Shown: piece by piece, positions 53,269 through 63,566 of the stretch
How the letters are laid out: every line of letters starts with the position of its first letter
Numbering within the stretch: the first letter of the stretch is position 1
Assembly (NCBI RefSeq): GCF_001723605.1
Contig: NZ_CP017111.1
Location: 372,001-436,000 of the forward strand
DNA: 64,000 nt
DNA from: Sulfurospirillum halorespirans DSM 13726
Lineage (GTDB): Bacteria; Campylobacterota; Campylobacteria; Campylobacterales; Sulfurospirillaceae
Reading direction: 5' to 3'
Position numbers and translations under genes: made by a program
The notes under the pieces: generated by a model
Told to the model about the DNA's origin: nothing
Database searches by the model: none
What the model saw: the letters and a program-made list of their open reading frames with translations, nothing else

Positions 53269-56200
53269 CAAGCGACATTGTCTTCAGAATGAATGGCTCT
53301 AACTTAGAAATAGATATAGGCAATGGTGATTTTATCACGATCAACTCTCAAACCAATCTCAATAATGCCATCGAAAAGATCGTACTCAGTGATGGAACCT
53401 ATATGACCAATCTTGATATCGAAAAATTGACCGAAAACCTAAGCCTCTATGCTTCTGAAAACGGTATTTCATTAACAAGTACAGATGTCATTCGTGCGAA
53501 TGCCACTATGATGGAGATGATCAACTCTTACTGGCGTAGTGGTGGTGATAGCTCAGGTGAATACACCCCTCCAATTGTCCTTGATCTTAATGGCAATCTT
53601 ACAACCTCTATTGCATTAGAGTCAAGCGATGTCTATTTTGATTATGATGGCGATGGTGTTAAGGAGAAAACGGCTTGGATAGAATCGGGGGATGCAATGC
53701 TTTCGATGGATCTTAATGGCGATGGGCTTATTAATAACGGTAGTGAGCTTTTTGGTAACTACACCAAACTGGCCGATGGCTCTTTAGCAAGTGATGGTTA
53801 TGCCGCACTTGCTCAATATGATAGTAACCATGATAATATCATCGATGCTAACGACAGTGCTTTTGCAAGTCTAAAAATCTGGAAAGATCTTAATCAAAAC
53901 GGCATCACTGATGCTGGAGAGCTTACAAGCTTACAACTGAGCAATATCTCTTCCATTCATCTTAGCAGAGAAGATGGTACCACCTTTAGCCAAATCACAG
54001 AAGCTGGCAATATCATCTCCAATCAAACAAGCTTTACTTCAAGTAGTACTACTTCAGGCATCGTCAGAGATGTTTGGTTTAAAGTCGATCAAAATGACAC
54101 CATTACCAACAATGATACGTTCATTTCTACTGTAGCCAATGAGAGCTTCAGCGGAGGTGAGGGCAATGATACCTACATTATGAAACTAGGTGGTGGTAAA
54201 GATACCATCGACGATAATGACGCAACAGGTCTTGGAGTCGATACGATTCGTTTTGCAAGTGGGATTAGCGCAGACCAAATATTAGTCAAATGGGATCGAC
54301 AAACCAATGGACTTGTCATTGGTATTCGTGAAAACAGTGACGATGATACTGCACTTAAAGATCTCGCCGATCAGATTGTTGTTAAAAATTGGTTTGATGC
54401 AACAGGTAAAATCGAGAAGTTTGTCTTTGCCGATGGTACTATCTTAGATGCACAAGCCATCTACGCAAAACTCATCCAAACCAAAGAGAATGGTGAACTC
54501 TCAGCTACCGTTTTAGCATCAGGTGATAGCTTAGATGGAGGTCGTTACAATGATGTTCTGTTTGGAGCAGAGGGCAATGAACTCATCAGTGGAAATGATG
54601 GTGATGACTATGTTAGTGGACAAGCAGGAGATGACCAACTTATGGGTGATGATGGTGATGATGTCCTTGATGGAGGCTTGGGTAGCGATATCTTAATGGG
54701 TGGCAATGGCGATGACTATTATATCTTTGAAAAAAGTAGTGGTCACGATTTAATTAGCGATAGCGCAGGCATCGATACCTTGATGTTAGGTGCAGGCATC
54801 ACCAGAGAAGATATCCTTGCTAAAGTAGTAGGTGATGACATCATCTTAGGAGTGAAGGAAACAGGTAAAAGCTTTGAAGAGCTAAGTGACACCATCACCA
54901 TTAAGAACTGGACACAAACAGGCTTTGAGATTGAAAACGTTATGTTGGATGATGGCACACTTTTAAGCCTTGATGATCTACGGAACCAAGCACCAATTCT
55001 TACAGATACTGAAGTAAGCATTGCAATGCAAGACCTACGCCAAAGCACAGGAACCATAGCTGTGACTGACCCAGATAGTGACACGCTCGTCTACAGCATC
55101 TCCACTCAAACAACACATGGAACCCTAAGTGTTGATGAAGCAGGTGCATGGGTCTATAAAGCCAATGCTGGTTATATAGGTGAAGATAGCGCCATCATTA
55201 AAGTAGATGATGGAAATGGCGGAGTAGTAGAGCAAACGCTCAACTTCGATTTAAAAGTATCAGCACCAACGATTAATACGACTGCCTTAACTCTTCTCGA
55301 AGACAATAGCTATAGCAACACCTTAGCCGTGACCAACCCCATTGGTGGTGCTTTAACCTATGCCATCCTTGATGCAACAGATTACGGTAGCTTTGTTCTC
55401 AATAGTGATGGAACCTATAACTACACACCATCACTTAACTACAATGGATCTGATAGCCTTACTCTCAAAGTGACGAATGAATATGGTCTAAGCTCTACGC
55501 AAACGATTGAGCTTAATATCACTCCGGTCAATGACACCCCAACTTTCGTTTCGAGTGAAGATGAGTCGTATTTGCTTAAAAATACACGTCTTGTCACAGG
55601 TGCTATTAATGCGAGTGATATTGATGGCGATACGTTAAGTTATGCACTTTCCACAAATCCAACCCACGGAACACTGACACTTGATGCAACCACAGGTGTA
55701 TGGAGTTATGAGAGTCTCTTTGGGTATATTGGAAATGATAGTGCAACAATCAGTGTGAATGATGGTAAGGGTGGCGTGATCACTAAAAATATCATCTTTA
55801 ATGCTAAAGGCTTAGTGTATGAAGGTGGAGATATCACAATCTCCGCTCAAACCATTGGCGATACCCTTGATTTAGGAACGAATGGTATGGATGCGCTTAA
55901 CTTTGATAAAAGTGGCAACAACCTTACCATTACAGTTAAAGATCAAGGGGTGATTACCATTAGTGATTACTTCACCCAACCCAATCAGTCTTTGACAACA
56001 CTGAGTACCTCTTGGGGTGAGATCAATATTGATAAAGAGGCAATCAAGCAAGCCGGTGGCACATGGTGGTGGCCATTTGGAAGTGCTACTGCAAATAATA
56101 GTGTTGATAGCTTACTCATAGGCTCAACCTATAGTGACACCCTTACAGGAGCTTCAGGTAATGACATCTTATTTGGATCTTCCAAGAATGATAAACTCAT

Positions 56201-56834
56201 CGGCAATGCGGGCAATGATCTTCTTATCGGTGGCAGTGGCAATGATACGCTTACCGGAAGTAGCGGACAAGATACCCTTTATGGTGATAGTGGAAACGAC
56301 ACCCTTGATGCCAAAGAGGGAGATGATTATCTCATCGGAGGTAGTGGCAACGATACCTTATATGGTGGAAGTGGTGCGGATAAGCTCAGTGGTGGAGCAG
56401 GGAATGACACCTTATACGGTGATGTTGGCAATGACACCTATTACTTTAACTTAGGCGATGGCAAAGATACGATCACCGATACCTCCTTTAGCTTCTGCTC
56501 TTGGAATACTCCAGAAGGAGGCGATGATACCATTACCTTTGGAGAGGGAATCGAAAAAGAGGATGTTACCTTCTTAATGCAATGCGGCAATCTTTCCATT
56601 AAGTATGGAGATAAAGAGAGTGTTGTGATATCGGGTCAAAGTAATGATGCTAGTGCGATAGAGCGCTTTGAGCTGAGTGATGGAAGTTATTTAAGTTCCA
56701 ATGATGTTGAGAGTATCATCCAACAGATGAGTGCCTATGCAAAGGATAACGGTATCTACATCAGCTCTAACAGTAGCATTGAAAACAACCAAGCTTTAAT
56801 GCAAATCGTAAGCTCCAGCTGGCATAACGCATGA
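53244..56834 (+). pseudogene. Giant RTX adhesin, C-terminal part (after frameshift)
   Basis: A 1,196-residue frame that continues the preceding RTX gene; it has no ribosome site of its own and its apparent first codon is a TTG in mid-module (KFGEGISASDIVF). A second EF-hand-like block lies at about 108-235 (LDLNGN, DYDGDGVKEKTAWI, DLNGDGLINNGSELFGN). RTX repeats come at 270-310 and 430-500, then about three cadherin/VCBS-like domains (570-850; for example DPDSDTLVYSISTQTTHGTLSVD), then a last RTX block (930-1,060) and the C-terminal region expected to hold the type I secretion signal. Its stop overlaps the tolC-like start by four bases. Without this part the product could not be exported. Confidence 0.8.
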
Positions 56835-58138
56835 TGAAAAAAGCCTTTCTAGGAGTCGCAGTCTTATCTGCGACTCTTGCTTTTGGAGAACAGAGTGTGA
56901 CCTTTGAGCGTTTACTAGAATCGATGGAGCAAAGCTCCCCCAAGCTTGAACAACAGCGCCTCCAAACCAAAATAGCCCAGCAGAGCCTAAGAACTGCTGA
57001 AGCAGCGTATCTGCCCAGCTTAGCGCTTGGCGCAACCTCGGAGTATTCAAAAAAGTTTAATGATACGGTCACTCCTTCGTATGTAGGAAGTGACAGCCTC
57101 ACCCAAACCACCCAGTACCAAAACTCCTCCACGATCTCCCTAACCTACGATCTCTTTCGCTTTGGTGCCACCAACCTGGGTGTCAAAGCTGCTCATCAGC
57201 AGATCAAAGGCTCCAAAGCAGCTGAGTGTGTGAATCTCAAAGAGCAGTTAGATTCGCTCCTAGAAGCCTACACTAAAGTACGCATCGCCACAGCAAAACT
57301 AGCCTATTACCAAAAGATGCAACAGCTCTACCAAGAGGCCTACATCATGGCAAAACGACTTAATGTTGCAGGCGAACTTCCGCAAACCGAAGTCATCAAC
57401 TATGCACAATACATAGCCGATCAACTGGTCATGATCGCTCAAATCCATGAAGAAAAAGAGAATATGCTAGCCCATCTTTCTTATCTCAGTGGTATCAAAC
57501 TGGATACCTTTTCCACGCTAGAGCCTTTACATGTAAAAGAGTCTTCTTTAACTCAGGTAAGCTTTGAAGAGAGCTCTCGTGCTAAACAAGCCTACGCAGG
57601 CATTGAGCAAAAAGAGGCTCAACTGCAAGCGGAAAAAACACGCTATCTGCCTGTCTTTTCTCTTTACGGCAAATACGATCTGTATGGCTCCGATGAAGAG
57701 CAGTTCAGGCGCTCCACCCAAGATATCGAGCGCAATGGGTACAGGGTAGGGCTCTCCTTTTCGTGGACACTCTTTGATGGCTTTGCCAGAGAAGCTGCCG
57801 TTGAGACACGGCTTTTAGAGCTTCAACAGGCCAAAATGGCACTGGTTGAAGCGAAGCGAACGTATGAAAAAGAGCAATATTTGCTGCAAGCACAAGCCCG
57901 TGAGCGCGAACATAGGCTTAACAGTGCGAAACGAAGCGAAGCCTCTTCGCACAATGTCTCAGAAATGATCGAAACCCTGCATGAAAACGGACAAAAAGAT
58001 AAACTCTCCAGCCTCAAAGCTCAAATCCAATACTACCAAACCGCTATTGCGTCCAATGAAGCCGAAGAGCTTTTAAGCCTGAGTCACACCAAAGAGATTC
58101 TCTTTGCCCAAAAGGAGTATGAATGCGTAGCGCATTAG
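56831..58138 (+). CDS. TolC-family outer-membrane channel
   Basis: A 435-residue outer-membrane efflux protein: signal peptide MMKKAFLGVAVLSATLAFG, then two OEP repeats of long helices and short strands (SVTFERLLESMEQSSPKLEQQRLQ; ALGATSEYSKKF; FSWTLFDGFAREAAVETRLLELQQAKMALVEAKRTY). It would form the trimeric channel of the type I system. Its ATG overlaps the RTX stop and its end overlaps the ABC transporter gene by 16 bases, so it is dedicated to this locus. One exact TTACATGTAA lies inside. Confidence 0.9.
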   Translation: MMKKAFLGVAVLSATLAFGEQSVTFERLLESMEQSSPKLEQQRLQTKIAQQSLRTAEAAYLPSLALGATSEYSKKFNDTVTPSYVGSDSLTQTTQYQNSSTISLTYDLFRFGATNLGVKAAHQQIKGSKAAECVNLKEQLDSLLEAYTKVRIATAKLAYYQKMQQLYQEAYIMAKRLNVAGELPQTEVINYAQYIADQLVMIAQIHEEKENMLAHLSYLSGIKLDTFSTLEPLHVKESSLTQVSFEESSRAKQAYAGIEQKEAQLQAEKTRYLPVFSLYGKYDLYGSDEEQFRRSTQDIERNGYRVGLSFSWTLFDGFAREAAVETRLLELQQAKMALVEAKRTYEKEQYLLQAQAREREHRLNSAKRSEASSHNVSEMIETLHENGQKDKLSSLKAQIQYYQTAIASNEAEELLSLSHTKEILFAQKEYECVAH

Positions 58139-60225
58139 TCGCCCTTGAAGTAGTAGGCCAGCTCAATCGCATCGCCATTGACTCCACTGCTATTGCTAGA
58201 AAATATGCCCTAGATGCGAATGAGCCCTCCATCGAAGTATTGGCCAGAATTGCGAAAGAGCAGGGCTTTAAAACCAAACTCAAATCCCTTACCCCTGCTC
58301 AAATGGAAAAATACCCCTTGCCATGTATCGCCCGAAAAAAAGAGGCAGGGTATATCGTAATCTTAAAAATTGATCTTGAAAAAGAGCAGATGCTGGTCTT
58401 CGAAGCTGGATCCAAAGAGCCATATTTACTCAGTTTCTCAGATTTTACAGCCACTATTCAGCCTAAAGTCATCATCCTTAAACATAAAATTATGACCGAT
58501 CAGATTAAATTTGGCTTTGCATGGTTTTACAATCAGCTTTTACACTATAAACGTATCGTAGGTGAAGTACTCTTAGCCTCCTTTGTGATGCAACTCTTTG
58601 GATTAGTCACACCACTGTTTACGCAAGTAGTGCTTGATAAAGTTCTAGTGCATCACAGCATGAGTACACTCAATGTCATTGCTATCGCCTTTGGAGCGGT
58701 GATTATCTTTGAGTTTTTACTGAGCATCGTGCGTAACTACGTTTTTGTGCATACGACCTCAAAGATTGATGCACGACTCGGAGCTAGGTTGTTTCGCCAT
58801 CTCATCTCACTTCCTTTGGTCTACTTCGAGAAGCGCAAAGTAGGTAATATTATCGCACGTGTGCGAGAGTTAGACCAGATCAGGGAGTTTATTGCTAATA
58901 AGTCCGTCACCGTACTGTTAGATATGCTTTTCTCGGTGGTCTTTGTGGTCATGATGATGATCTACAGTGTGCAACTTACCTTCGTCTCTTTAGGCTTTAT
59001 CTCCATTATTGCCATTCTCTATATCATCGTAACCCCAAATCTTCGCAAACGACTTGAAGCCAAGTTTCAAATGGGAGCACAATCCAATGCCTATTTGGTG
59101 GAATCGGTTACCGGCATGCAAACGGTCAAAGCCCTAGCGATTGAAGGCAGTATGCAAAAAAAGTGGGAGGAGTATTTAGGCGCTTACGTCAATGCAGGCT
59201 TTAATCTAGCCCATCTTTCCAATATCCTCTCCGGTGTCAGTGGTGCTTTACAAAAGCTGATGACACTGAGTATTCTCTACTTTGGAGTAGGGCTCGTCAT
59301 TGATAACAAACTAAGCGTAGGACAGTTGATCGCTTTTCAGATGTTTGCAGGTCAGTTTAGCTCTCCTGTGATGCGTTTAGTAGGGCTGTGGAATGAGTTT
59401 CAACAAGCACTGCTCTCAGTAGATCGTATTGGAGATATCCTCAACACTCCCACTGAGCAAATGAACGATAAAGCTATTACGCTTCCAAAAGTGCAAGGGG
59501 AGGTTAACTTTGACAAAATTGCCTTTCGTTATGCTCTTGATGGCCCGCTTATCTTAAAGCAACTCTCTTTACATGTAAGCCCAGGGCAGAGCATTGGTGT
59601 GGTAGGACGCAGTGGTAGTGGAAAGAGTACACTCACCAAACTCTTACAACGCCTTTACTTGCCCCATGAAGGAGCTGTTTACATCGATGGTGTCGATATT
59701 AGACATATGAATCCTTCATGGCTTCGCCATAATATTGGGGTTGTGTTACAAGAGAATTACCTCTTTAGTGGAACGATTAAAGAGAACATCGCCTTTGCGG
59801 TTCCGGGAGCTTCCATGGAGCGCATTATCACCGTTTCTAAGATTGCAGGAGCGCATGAGTTTATCTCAGAACTTCCGGAAGGGTATGACACTTTCGTAGG
59901 GGAGAGGGGTTCATCGCTCTCAGGAGGGCAGAGACAACGCATCGCGATTGCAAGGGCACTTTTAGGAGATCCCAAAGTCTTGATATTTGATGAAGCAACC
60001 TCGGCATTGGATTATGAATCAGAGAAAATCATTCAAGATAACCTCAAAGCCATTAAAGAAGGACGTACGATGTTTATCGTGGCACACAGGCTGAGTACGG
60101 TCAGAGATTGCGATGAGATTATCGTGATGGATAAAGGTGACATTGTAGAGCGAGGGAGTCATGATGAACTGATGACACTTAAAGGCTACTATCACTTCTT
60201 GACCACACAGCAGGAGAGGGCATGA
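58123..60225 (+). CDS. Type I secretion ABC transporter (HlyB/RtxB-like)
   Basis: A 700-residue inner-membrane exporter. The first ~125 residues are a C39-peptidase-like domain that lacks the catalytic Cys motif, as in HlyB, so it binds but does not cleave the substrate. A six-helix membrane domain follows (about 145-420). The ATPase domain has Walker A GRSGSGKST, signature LSGGQRQRIAIARALL, Walker B VLIFDEATSALD and the switch histidine in VAHRLST. Length matches HlyB (707). The end overlaps the HlyD-like gene by four bases. Confidence 0.95.
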   Translation: MRSALVALEVVGQLNRIAIDSTAIARKYALDANEPSIEVLARIAKEQGFKTKLKSLTPAQMEKYPLPCIARKKEAGYIVILKIDLEKEQMLVFEAGSKEPYLLSFSDFTATIQPKVIILKHKIMTDQIKFGFAWFYNQLLHYKRIVGEVLLASFVMQLFGLVTPLFTQVVLDKVLVHHSMSTLNVIAIAFGAVIIFEFLLSIVRNYVFVHTTSKIDARLGARLFRHLISLPLVYFEKRKVGNIIARVRELDQIREFIANKSVTVLLDMLFSVVFVVMMMIYSVQLTFVSLGFISIIAILYIIVTPNLRKRLEAKFQMGAQSNAYLVESVTGMQTVKALAIEGSMQKKWEEYLGAYVNAGFNLAHLSNILSGVSGALQKLMTLSILYFGVGLVIDNKLSVGQLIAFQMFAGQFSSPVMRLVGLWNEFQQALLSVDRIGDILNTPTEQMNDKAITLPKVQGEVNFDKIAFRYALDGPLILKQLSLHVSPGQSIGVVGRSGSGKSTLTKLLQRLYLPHEGAVYIDGVDIRHMNPSWLRHNIGVVLQENYLFSGTIKENIAFAVPGASMERIITVSKIAGAHEFISELPEGYDTFVGERGSSLSGGQRQRIAIARALLGDPKVLIFDEATSALDYESEKIIQDNLKAIKEGRTMFIVAHRLSTVRDCDEIIVMDKGDIVERGSHDELMTLKGYYHFLTTQQERA

Positions 60226-61547
60226 AATGGTTTAAACAGGGCACGCGAAATGATGTCCATGAGTTTCAGCCCTTATTAGTTGAAATTGAAGACAGACCCC
60301 TTAATCCATTAGGGCGCAGTATTTTATGGATTATCTTTGGGGTCATTTTATTTGGAATCTTATGGCTTAGCTTTGCCACGATTGATATCGTGGTAAGTGC
60401 ACGAGGTAAAGTAGTTCCCACAGGAGAGATTAAAGTCCTTCAACCGATTGAAACAGGGGTCATCTCTAAAATCTTGGTGAAAGAGGGCGAACATGTGCAA
60501 AAAGATCAAGTGCTGATGCAAATAGACCCGAGTGTCACCCAAACCAGTCTGGCTTCTAAAGATAAAGATCTGGTAGTGCATATCCTGGAATGTGAACGCT
60601 TAAGTGCTTTAGTTGACAATCGCAAACCCAAATGGAATGAGTATACGCATCTAGATACGGCACTCTTAAATGAACAAAAAGATCTCTACCTTCACCAACG
60701 AGACTCCCTGAGTGCCTCTAAATCCCAATACGCTATGAAAAAGTCCCAAGCCGAAGCGCAATACAGCAGTGCCAAATCAGATGTGCAACGCTTAGAAGGC
60801 ATCTTTCAAAAAGAGCAGATGCGGCTTAAACGTATGGAAAAGGTGCTCGATATCATTGCACGAAATGACTATGAAGAAGCCCAAAAGAGTGCCAATAATA
60901 TCCATGAACAGCTCAATATGGCACATCATAAAGAACGTGAGAGTAAGCAACATCTCAAAGAGGTTGAACATGAAGCCAAAGTCTATGTCGAACAGACTCT
61001 CTCCACATGGTTTAATCAACTCCTTGATAAGAAAAAAGAGCTAAGAGCCTTAGAATCAGAGATCAACGCTATCGCCTTTCAAAACAGACAACAACAGATC
61101 AAAGCACCACTGAGTGGTTACATCGGAAAACTGATGGTCAACACCGAAGGAGGGGTTGTAACACCAGCTGAAAAGCTCATCTCGCTTGTTCCTGATGATG
61201 CACCTCTCATTATTAAAGCAACCGTACTCAATCAAGATAGAGGCTTTATCACCAAAGAGATGCCTGCTGCCATTAAAATCGATACCTTTACCTTTCAAAA
61301 GTATGGTTTTATAGAAGGAATAGTCGATAGCATTGGTAATGATGCCATTGAAGATGAAAAACAAGGGCTGATTTATGAGATCAAAGTCATTCCCTCAACC
61401 ACCTCGTTGATGATAGATGGTAAAGAGAAACGATTAGAACCTGGTATGAATGTGACGACTGAGATTAAAGTAGGCAAACGAAAAATCATTGAGTTCTTTA
61501 TCTATCCAATTATTCAGTATATGGATGAGGGGTTGAGTGTGAGGTAG
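60222..61547 (+). CDS. Type I secretion membrane-fusion protein (HlyD-like)
   Basis: A 441-residue periplasmic adaptor with one N-terminal membrane helix (LGRSILWIIFGVILFGILWLSF, about 27-48), a first lipoyl half (ARGKVVPTGEIKVLQPIETGVISKILVKEGEHVQKDQVLMQID), a long alpha-helical hairpin (about 110-285), the second lipoyl half (IKAPLSGYIGKLMVNTEGGVVTPAEKLISLVPDD) and the C-terminal HlyD signature (LEPGMNVTTEIKVGKRKIIEFFIYPI). It links the ABC transporter to the TolC-like channel. It is the last gene of the secretion operon. Confidence 0.95.
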   Translation: MKWFKQGTRNDVHEFQPLLVEIEDRPLNPLGRSILWIIFGVILFGILWLSFATIDIVVSARGKVVPTGEIKVLQPIETGVISKILVKEGEHVQKDQVLMQIDPSVTQTSLASKDKDLVVHILECERLSALVDNRKPKWNEYTHLDTALLNEQKDLYLHQRDSLSASKSQYAMKKSQAEAQYSSAKSDVQRLEGIFQKEQMRLKRMEKVLDIIARNDYEEAQKSANNIHEQLNMAHHKERESKQHLKEVEHEAKVYVEQTLSTWFNQLLDKKKELRALESEINAIAFQNRQQQIKAPLSGYIGKLMVNTEGGVVTPAEKLISLVPDDAPLIIKATVLNQDRGFITKEMPAAIKIDTFTFQKYGFIEGIVDSIGNDAIEDEKQGLIYEIKVIPSTTSLMIDGKEKRLEPGMNVTTEIKVGKRKIIEFFIYPIIQYMDEGLSVR

Positions 61548-61815
61548 TACGTACACGCTCCTCTGGCTCACAAAAAGAGTGATATTGGTAGGAGTGTTTT
61601 CCCCCACTATACTAAACTTTGGCAACAGAAACAGTTCTTAAACAAACAGAAATGATAGCCAATGAAATTGTAGATTAAAGTACACAGTCATTAAATATTT
61701 TGAATAAATATTGTTCGTTTATTAAGTTTATATATTTACGTTAAATAGTATGTATAAAAGGTAAATATTTGAGATATTTTTTAGTATAATTACCAAAAGA
61801 GGTAAAAGGCTAAAA

Positions 61816-62448
61816 ATGGCTCAAGCAATCGGATACATTCGTGTCAGTACAGACAAGCAAGATTTCCAAAATCAGCACCATGCCATTCTTGCATATGCCA
61901 ATCAAAAAGGCTTAGGCAAAGTTTCATTTGTTGAAGTCAAAATGAGCAGCAAAAAGAGTGAAGAAGATCGAAAGATTGATGAGCTTTTAATAACCCTTCA
62001 ACCGCATGATCATTTGATCGTCTCAGAATTAAGTCGTATTGGACGAAGCGTGGTGAATGTAGTCACTATTGTAAATCAACTCATTGCAAAGAAAGTCAAT
62101 ATCCATATCCTAAAAGAGCATCTTCTGATTGAGCCAGATATGCAAAATCCTTTCACTGACTTTCAAATCAATATCTTCTCCTCCTTTGCCCAACTAGAGA
62201 GGGATTTAATTAGCCAACGTACCAAAGAGGCATTACAAGCTAGAAAAGAAAAAGGCATTAAGTTAGGAAAACCTAAAGGCACGATTCAAAATAGTATCTA
62301 CGATAAAGACCAAGCCAAGATCAAAGAGCTTTATGATTTAGGTGTCACTCTTACCAATATCTCTAAAAAGCATTTGGGATATGGCACCATTAAAAGCTTG
62401 AGCGAATATGTCAAAAATAAGCTAAATAGGAAGGGAAACCATGAGTAA
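61816..62448 (+). CDS. Serine recombinase (resolvase/invertase)
   Basis: A 210-residue small serine recombinase. The catalytic domain has IGYIRVSTDKQD (nucleophile Ser near 11), HDHLIVSELSRIGRSVVNVV and FSSFAQLERDLISQRTKEALQARKEKGIKLGKPKG; the C-terminal helix-turn-helix is ELYDLGVTLTNISKKHLGYGTIKSL. It could resolve or invert DNA; no inverted recombination sites were found by eye next to it. TATAAT at 61785-61790 is a likely -10. The next small gene overlaps its end by eight bases. It follows the RTX secretion operon after a 268-base gap in which I see no gene. Confidence 0.88.
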   Translation: MAQAIGYIRVSTDKQDFQNQHHAILAYANQKGLGKVSFVEVKMSSKKSEEDRKIDELLITLQPHDHLIVSELSRIGRSVVNVVTIVNQLIAKKVNIHILKEHLLIEPDMQNPFTDFQINIFSSFAQLERDLISQRTKEALQARKEKGIKLGKPKGTIQNSIYDKDQAKIKELYDLGVTLTNISKKHLGYGTIKSLSEYVKNKLNRKGNHE

Positions 62449-62671
62449 TGATCAAGTCTTAACTGTTATGTCCGATGAATTTAGAGCCTCTTATGCTTTT
62501 TATGAAGGTTATGATGATATGGTGATTCATAAATCATCCAGACAAATTTTCAAAATTAACTTTGTCCATGGCATGGCACAACTTGTTCCTGTATCGAATG
62601 AAACTGCTATGAACACAATAGAATCCGATATGCAGCCATTTGTTGCAATGTTGAAAAAACAAGGGTTTTAG
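62441..62671 (+). CDS. Small hypothetical protein
   Basis: A 76-residue protein (MSNDQVLTVMSDEFRASYAFYEGYDDMVIH...) with mixed helix/strand character, no signal peptide and no motif I recognise. It overlaps the serine recombinase gene by eight bases, so the two are probably co-expressed and may be functionally linked. Confidence 0.6.
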   Translation: MSNDQVLTVMSDEFRASYAFYEGYDDMVIHKSSRQIFKINFVHGMAQLVPVSNETAMNTIESDMQPFVAMLKKQGF

Positions 62672-62714
62672 ATTTTAGAGTAGAACCAAGAAATCGTTAA
62701 AATATGATCATACG

Positions 62715-63419
62715 CTATGTATGAAAAACTCCGCGATGAGCTTTAATAACCATTGGGCTCATTGTCCTTTCAAGCAAAATCAGGACTGTATCTGTTTGTT
62801 CAATTAATAGTTGACATTCACTTTCTGTAAAATCACTATCAATAAGTTCTGTAATATCTTGTTTAATTTTTTCCGTAAATGCTGGTTGATTTTTCCAAGA
62901 AAATGTTTTGAAATTTTGGATAGTTTCAATAATAAATTGTTTTGCATTTTGAATAGTAGTATTAGGTTGATTTTTGGCAACTGATATTATTTGAAAAACG
63001 TAATACAAAAAAAGAAATGGTCGCTGCCTTACATGACTACCTAATGAAAAAGCATCTAGTAATTTGACAAAAGTGCCTTCTTTGATAATGCCTTTTACTC
63101 TTTTAAGAAGTGCTTCTATTAGAATTTCACGTAATTTTTGAGCTAATTCATCTTGAGAAAATAATGAAGATAAATCATTTAAAAGATAACCATTTTCAAT
63201 AGAAATCTGGGGAGTGGCAGATAATAAGTGAGGTTCTTGGCCAAAAAAAAGAAACGTTGGATTCGCATTAAGCGTTTCACAATACTTTTTAATTACTGAT
63301 GAAGATGGCGCAATGGACTGAGATTCATATTTTGCCAATGTCGCTTGTTGAATTTCTAATTTTTCAAAAGCTTCTTTTTGTGAAATTCCAAGTCTATCTC
63401 TAAATTCTTTAAAAAACAT
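62715..63419 (-). CDS. Phage-type HTH repressor
   Basis: A 234-residue regulator with an N-terminal XRE helix-turn-helix (FRDRLGISQKEAFEKLEIQQATLAKYESQSIAPSSSVIKKYCETL) and a ~170-residue alpha-helical C-terminal part that is not the LexA-like peptidase of classical CI proteins. It is divergent from the replisome-organizer gene across a gap with two inverted repeats, the arrangement of a lysogeny switch. Confidence 0.78.
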   Translation of the reverse strand: MFFKEFRDRLGISQKEAFEKLEIQQATLAKYESQSIAPSSSVIKKYCETLNANPTFLFFGQEPHLLSATPQISIENGYLLNDLSSLFSQDELAQKLREILIEALLKRVKGIIKEGTFVKLLDAFSLGSHVRQRPFLFLYYVFQIISVAKNQPNTTIQNAKQFIIETIQNFKTFSWKNQPAFTEKIKQDITELIDSDFTESECQLLIEQTDTVLILLERTMSPMVIKAHRGVFHT

Positions 63420-63435
63420 ATAGCAATTCCTTAAA

Positions 63436-63532
63436 ATTATGTTTTATACAACATAATAAGTTAATTATAACATATTTTAAGATAAATATAAAATTCAAGT
63501 TGTATAATATGTCATATAAAACATAATATGAC
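63436..63532. promoter_or_regulatory. Operator pair of the phage-type switch
   Basis: ATTATGTT (63436-63443) and AACATAAT (63450-63457) form a perfect inverted repeat six bases apart. GTCATAT (63511-63517) and ATATGAC (63526-63532) form a second, and this one also contains AACATAAT (63520-63527). Both lie in the 147-base gap between the divergent repressor and replisome-organizer genes, as expected for repressor operators. Confidence 0.7.
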
Positions 63533-63566
63533 AAAAAATATATGATTATGGAGTTCAATCACTGCA

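Noticed and set aside
53244-56834. Second RTX ORF as an independent gene
   Set aside because: It starts in the middle of an RTX/HCBP module, has no ribosome site, and the sequence before it matches the continuation in another frame; it is the back half of a broken gene.
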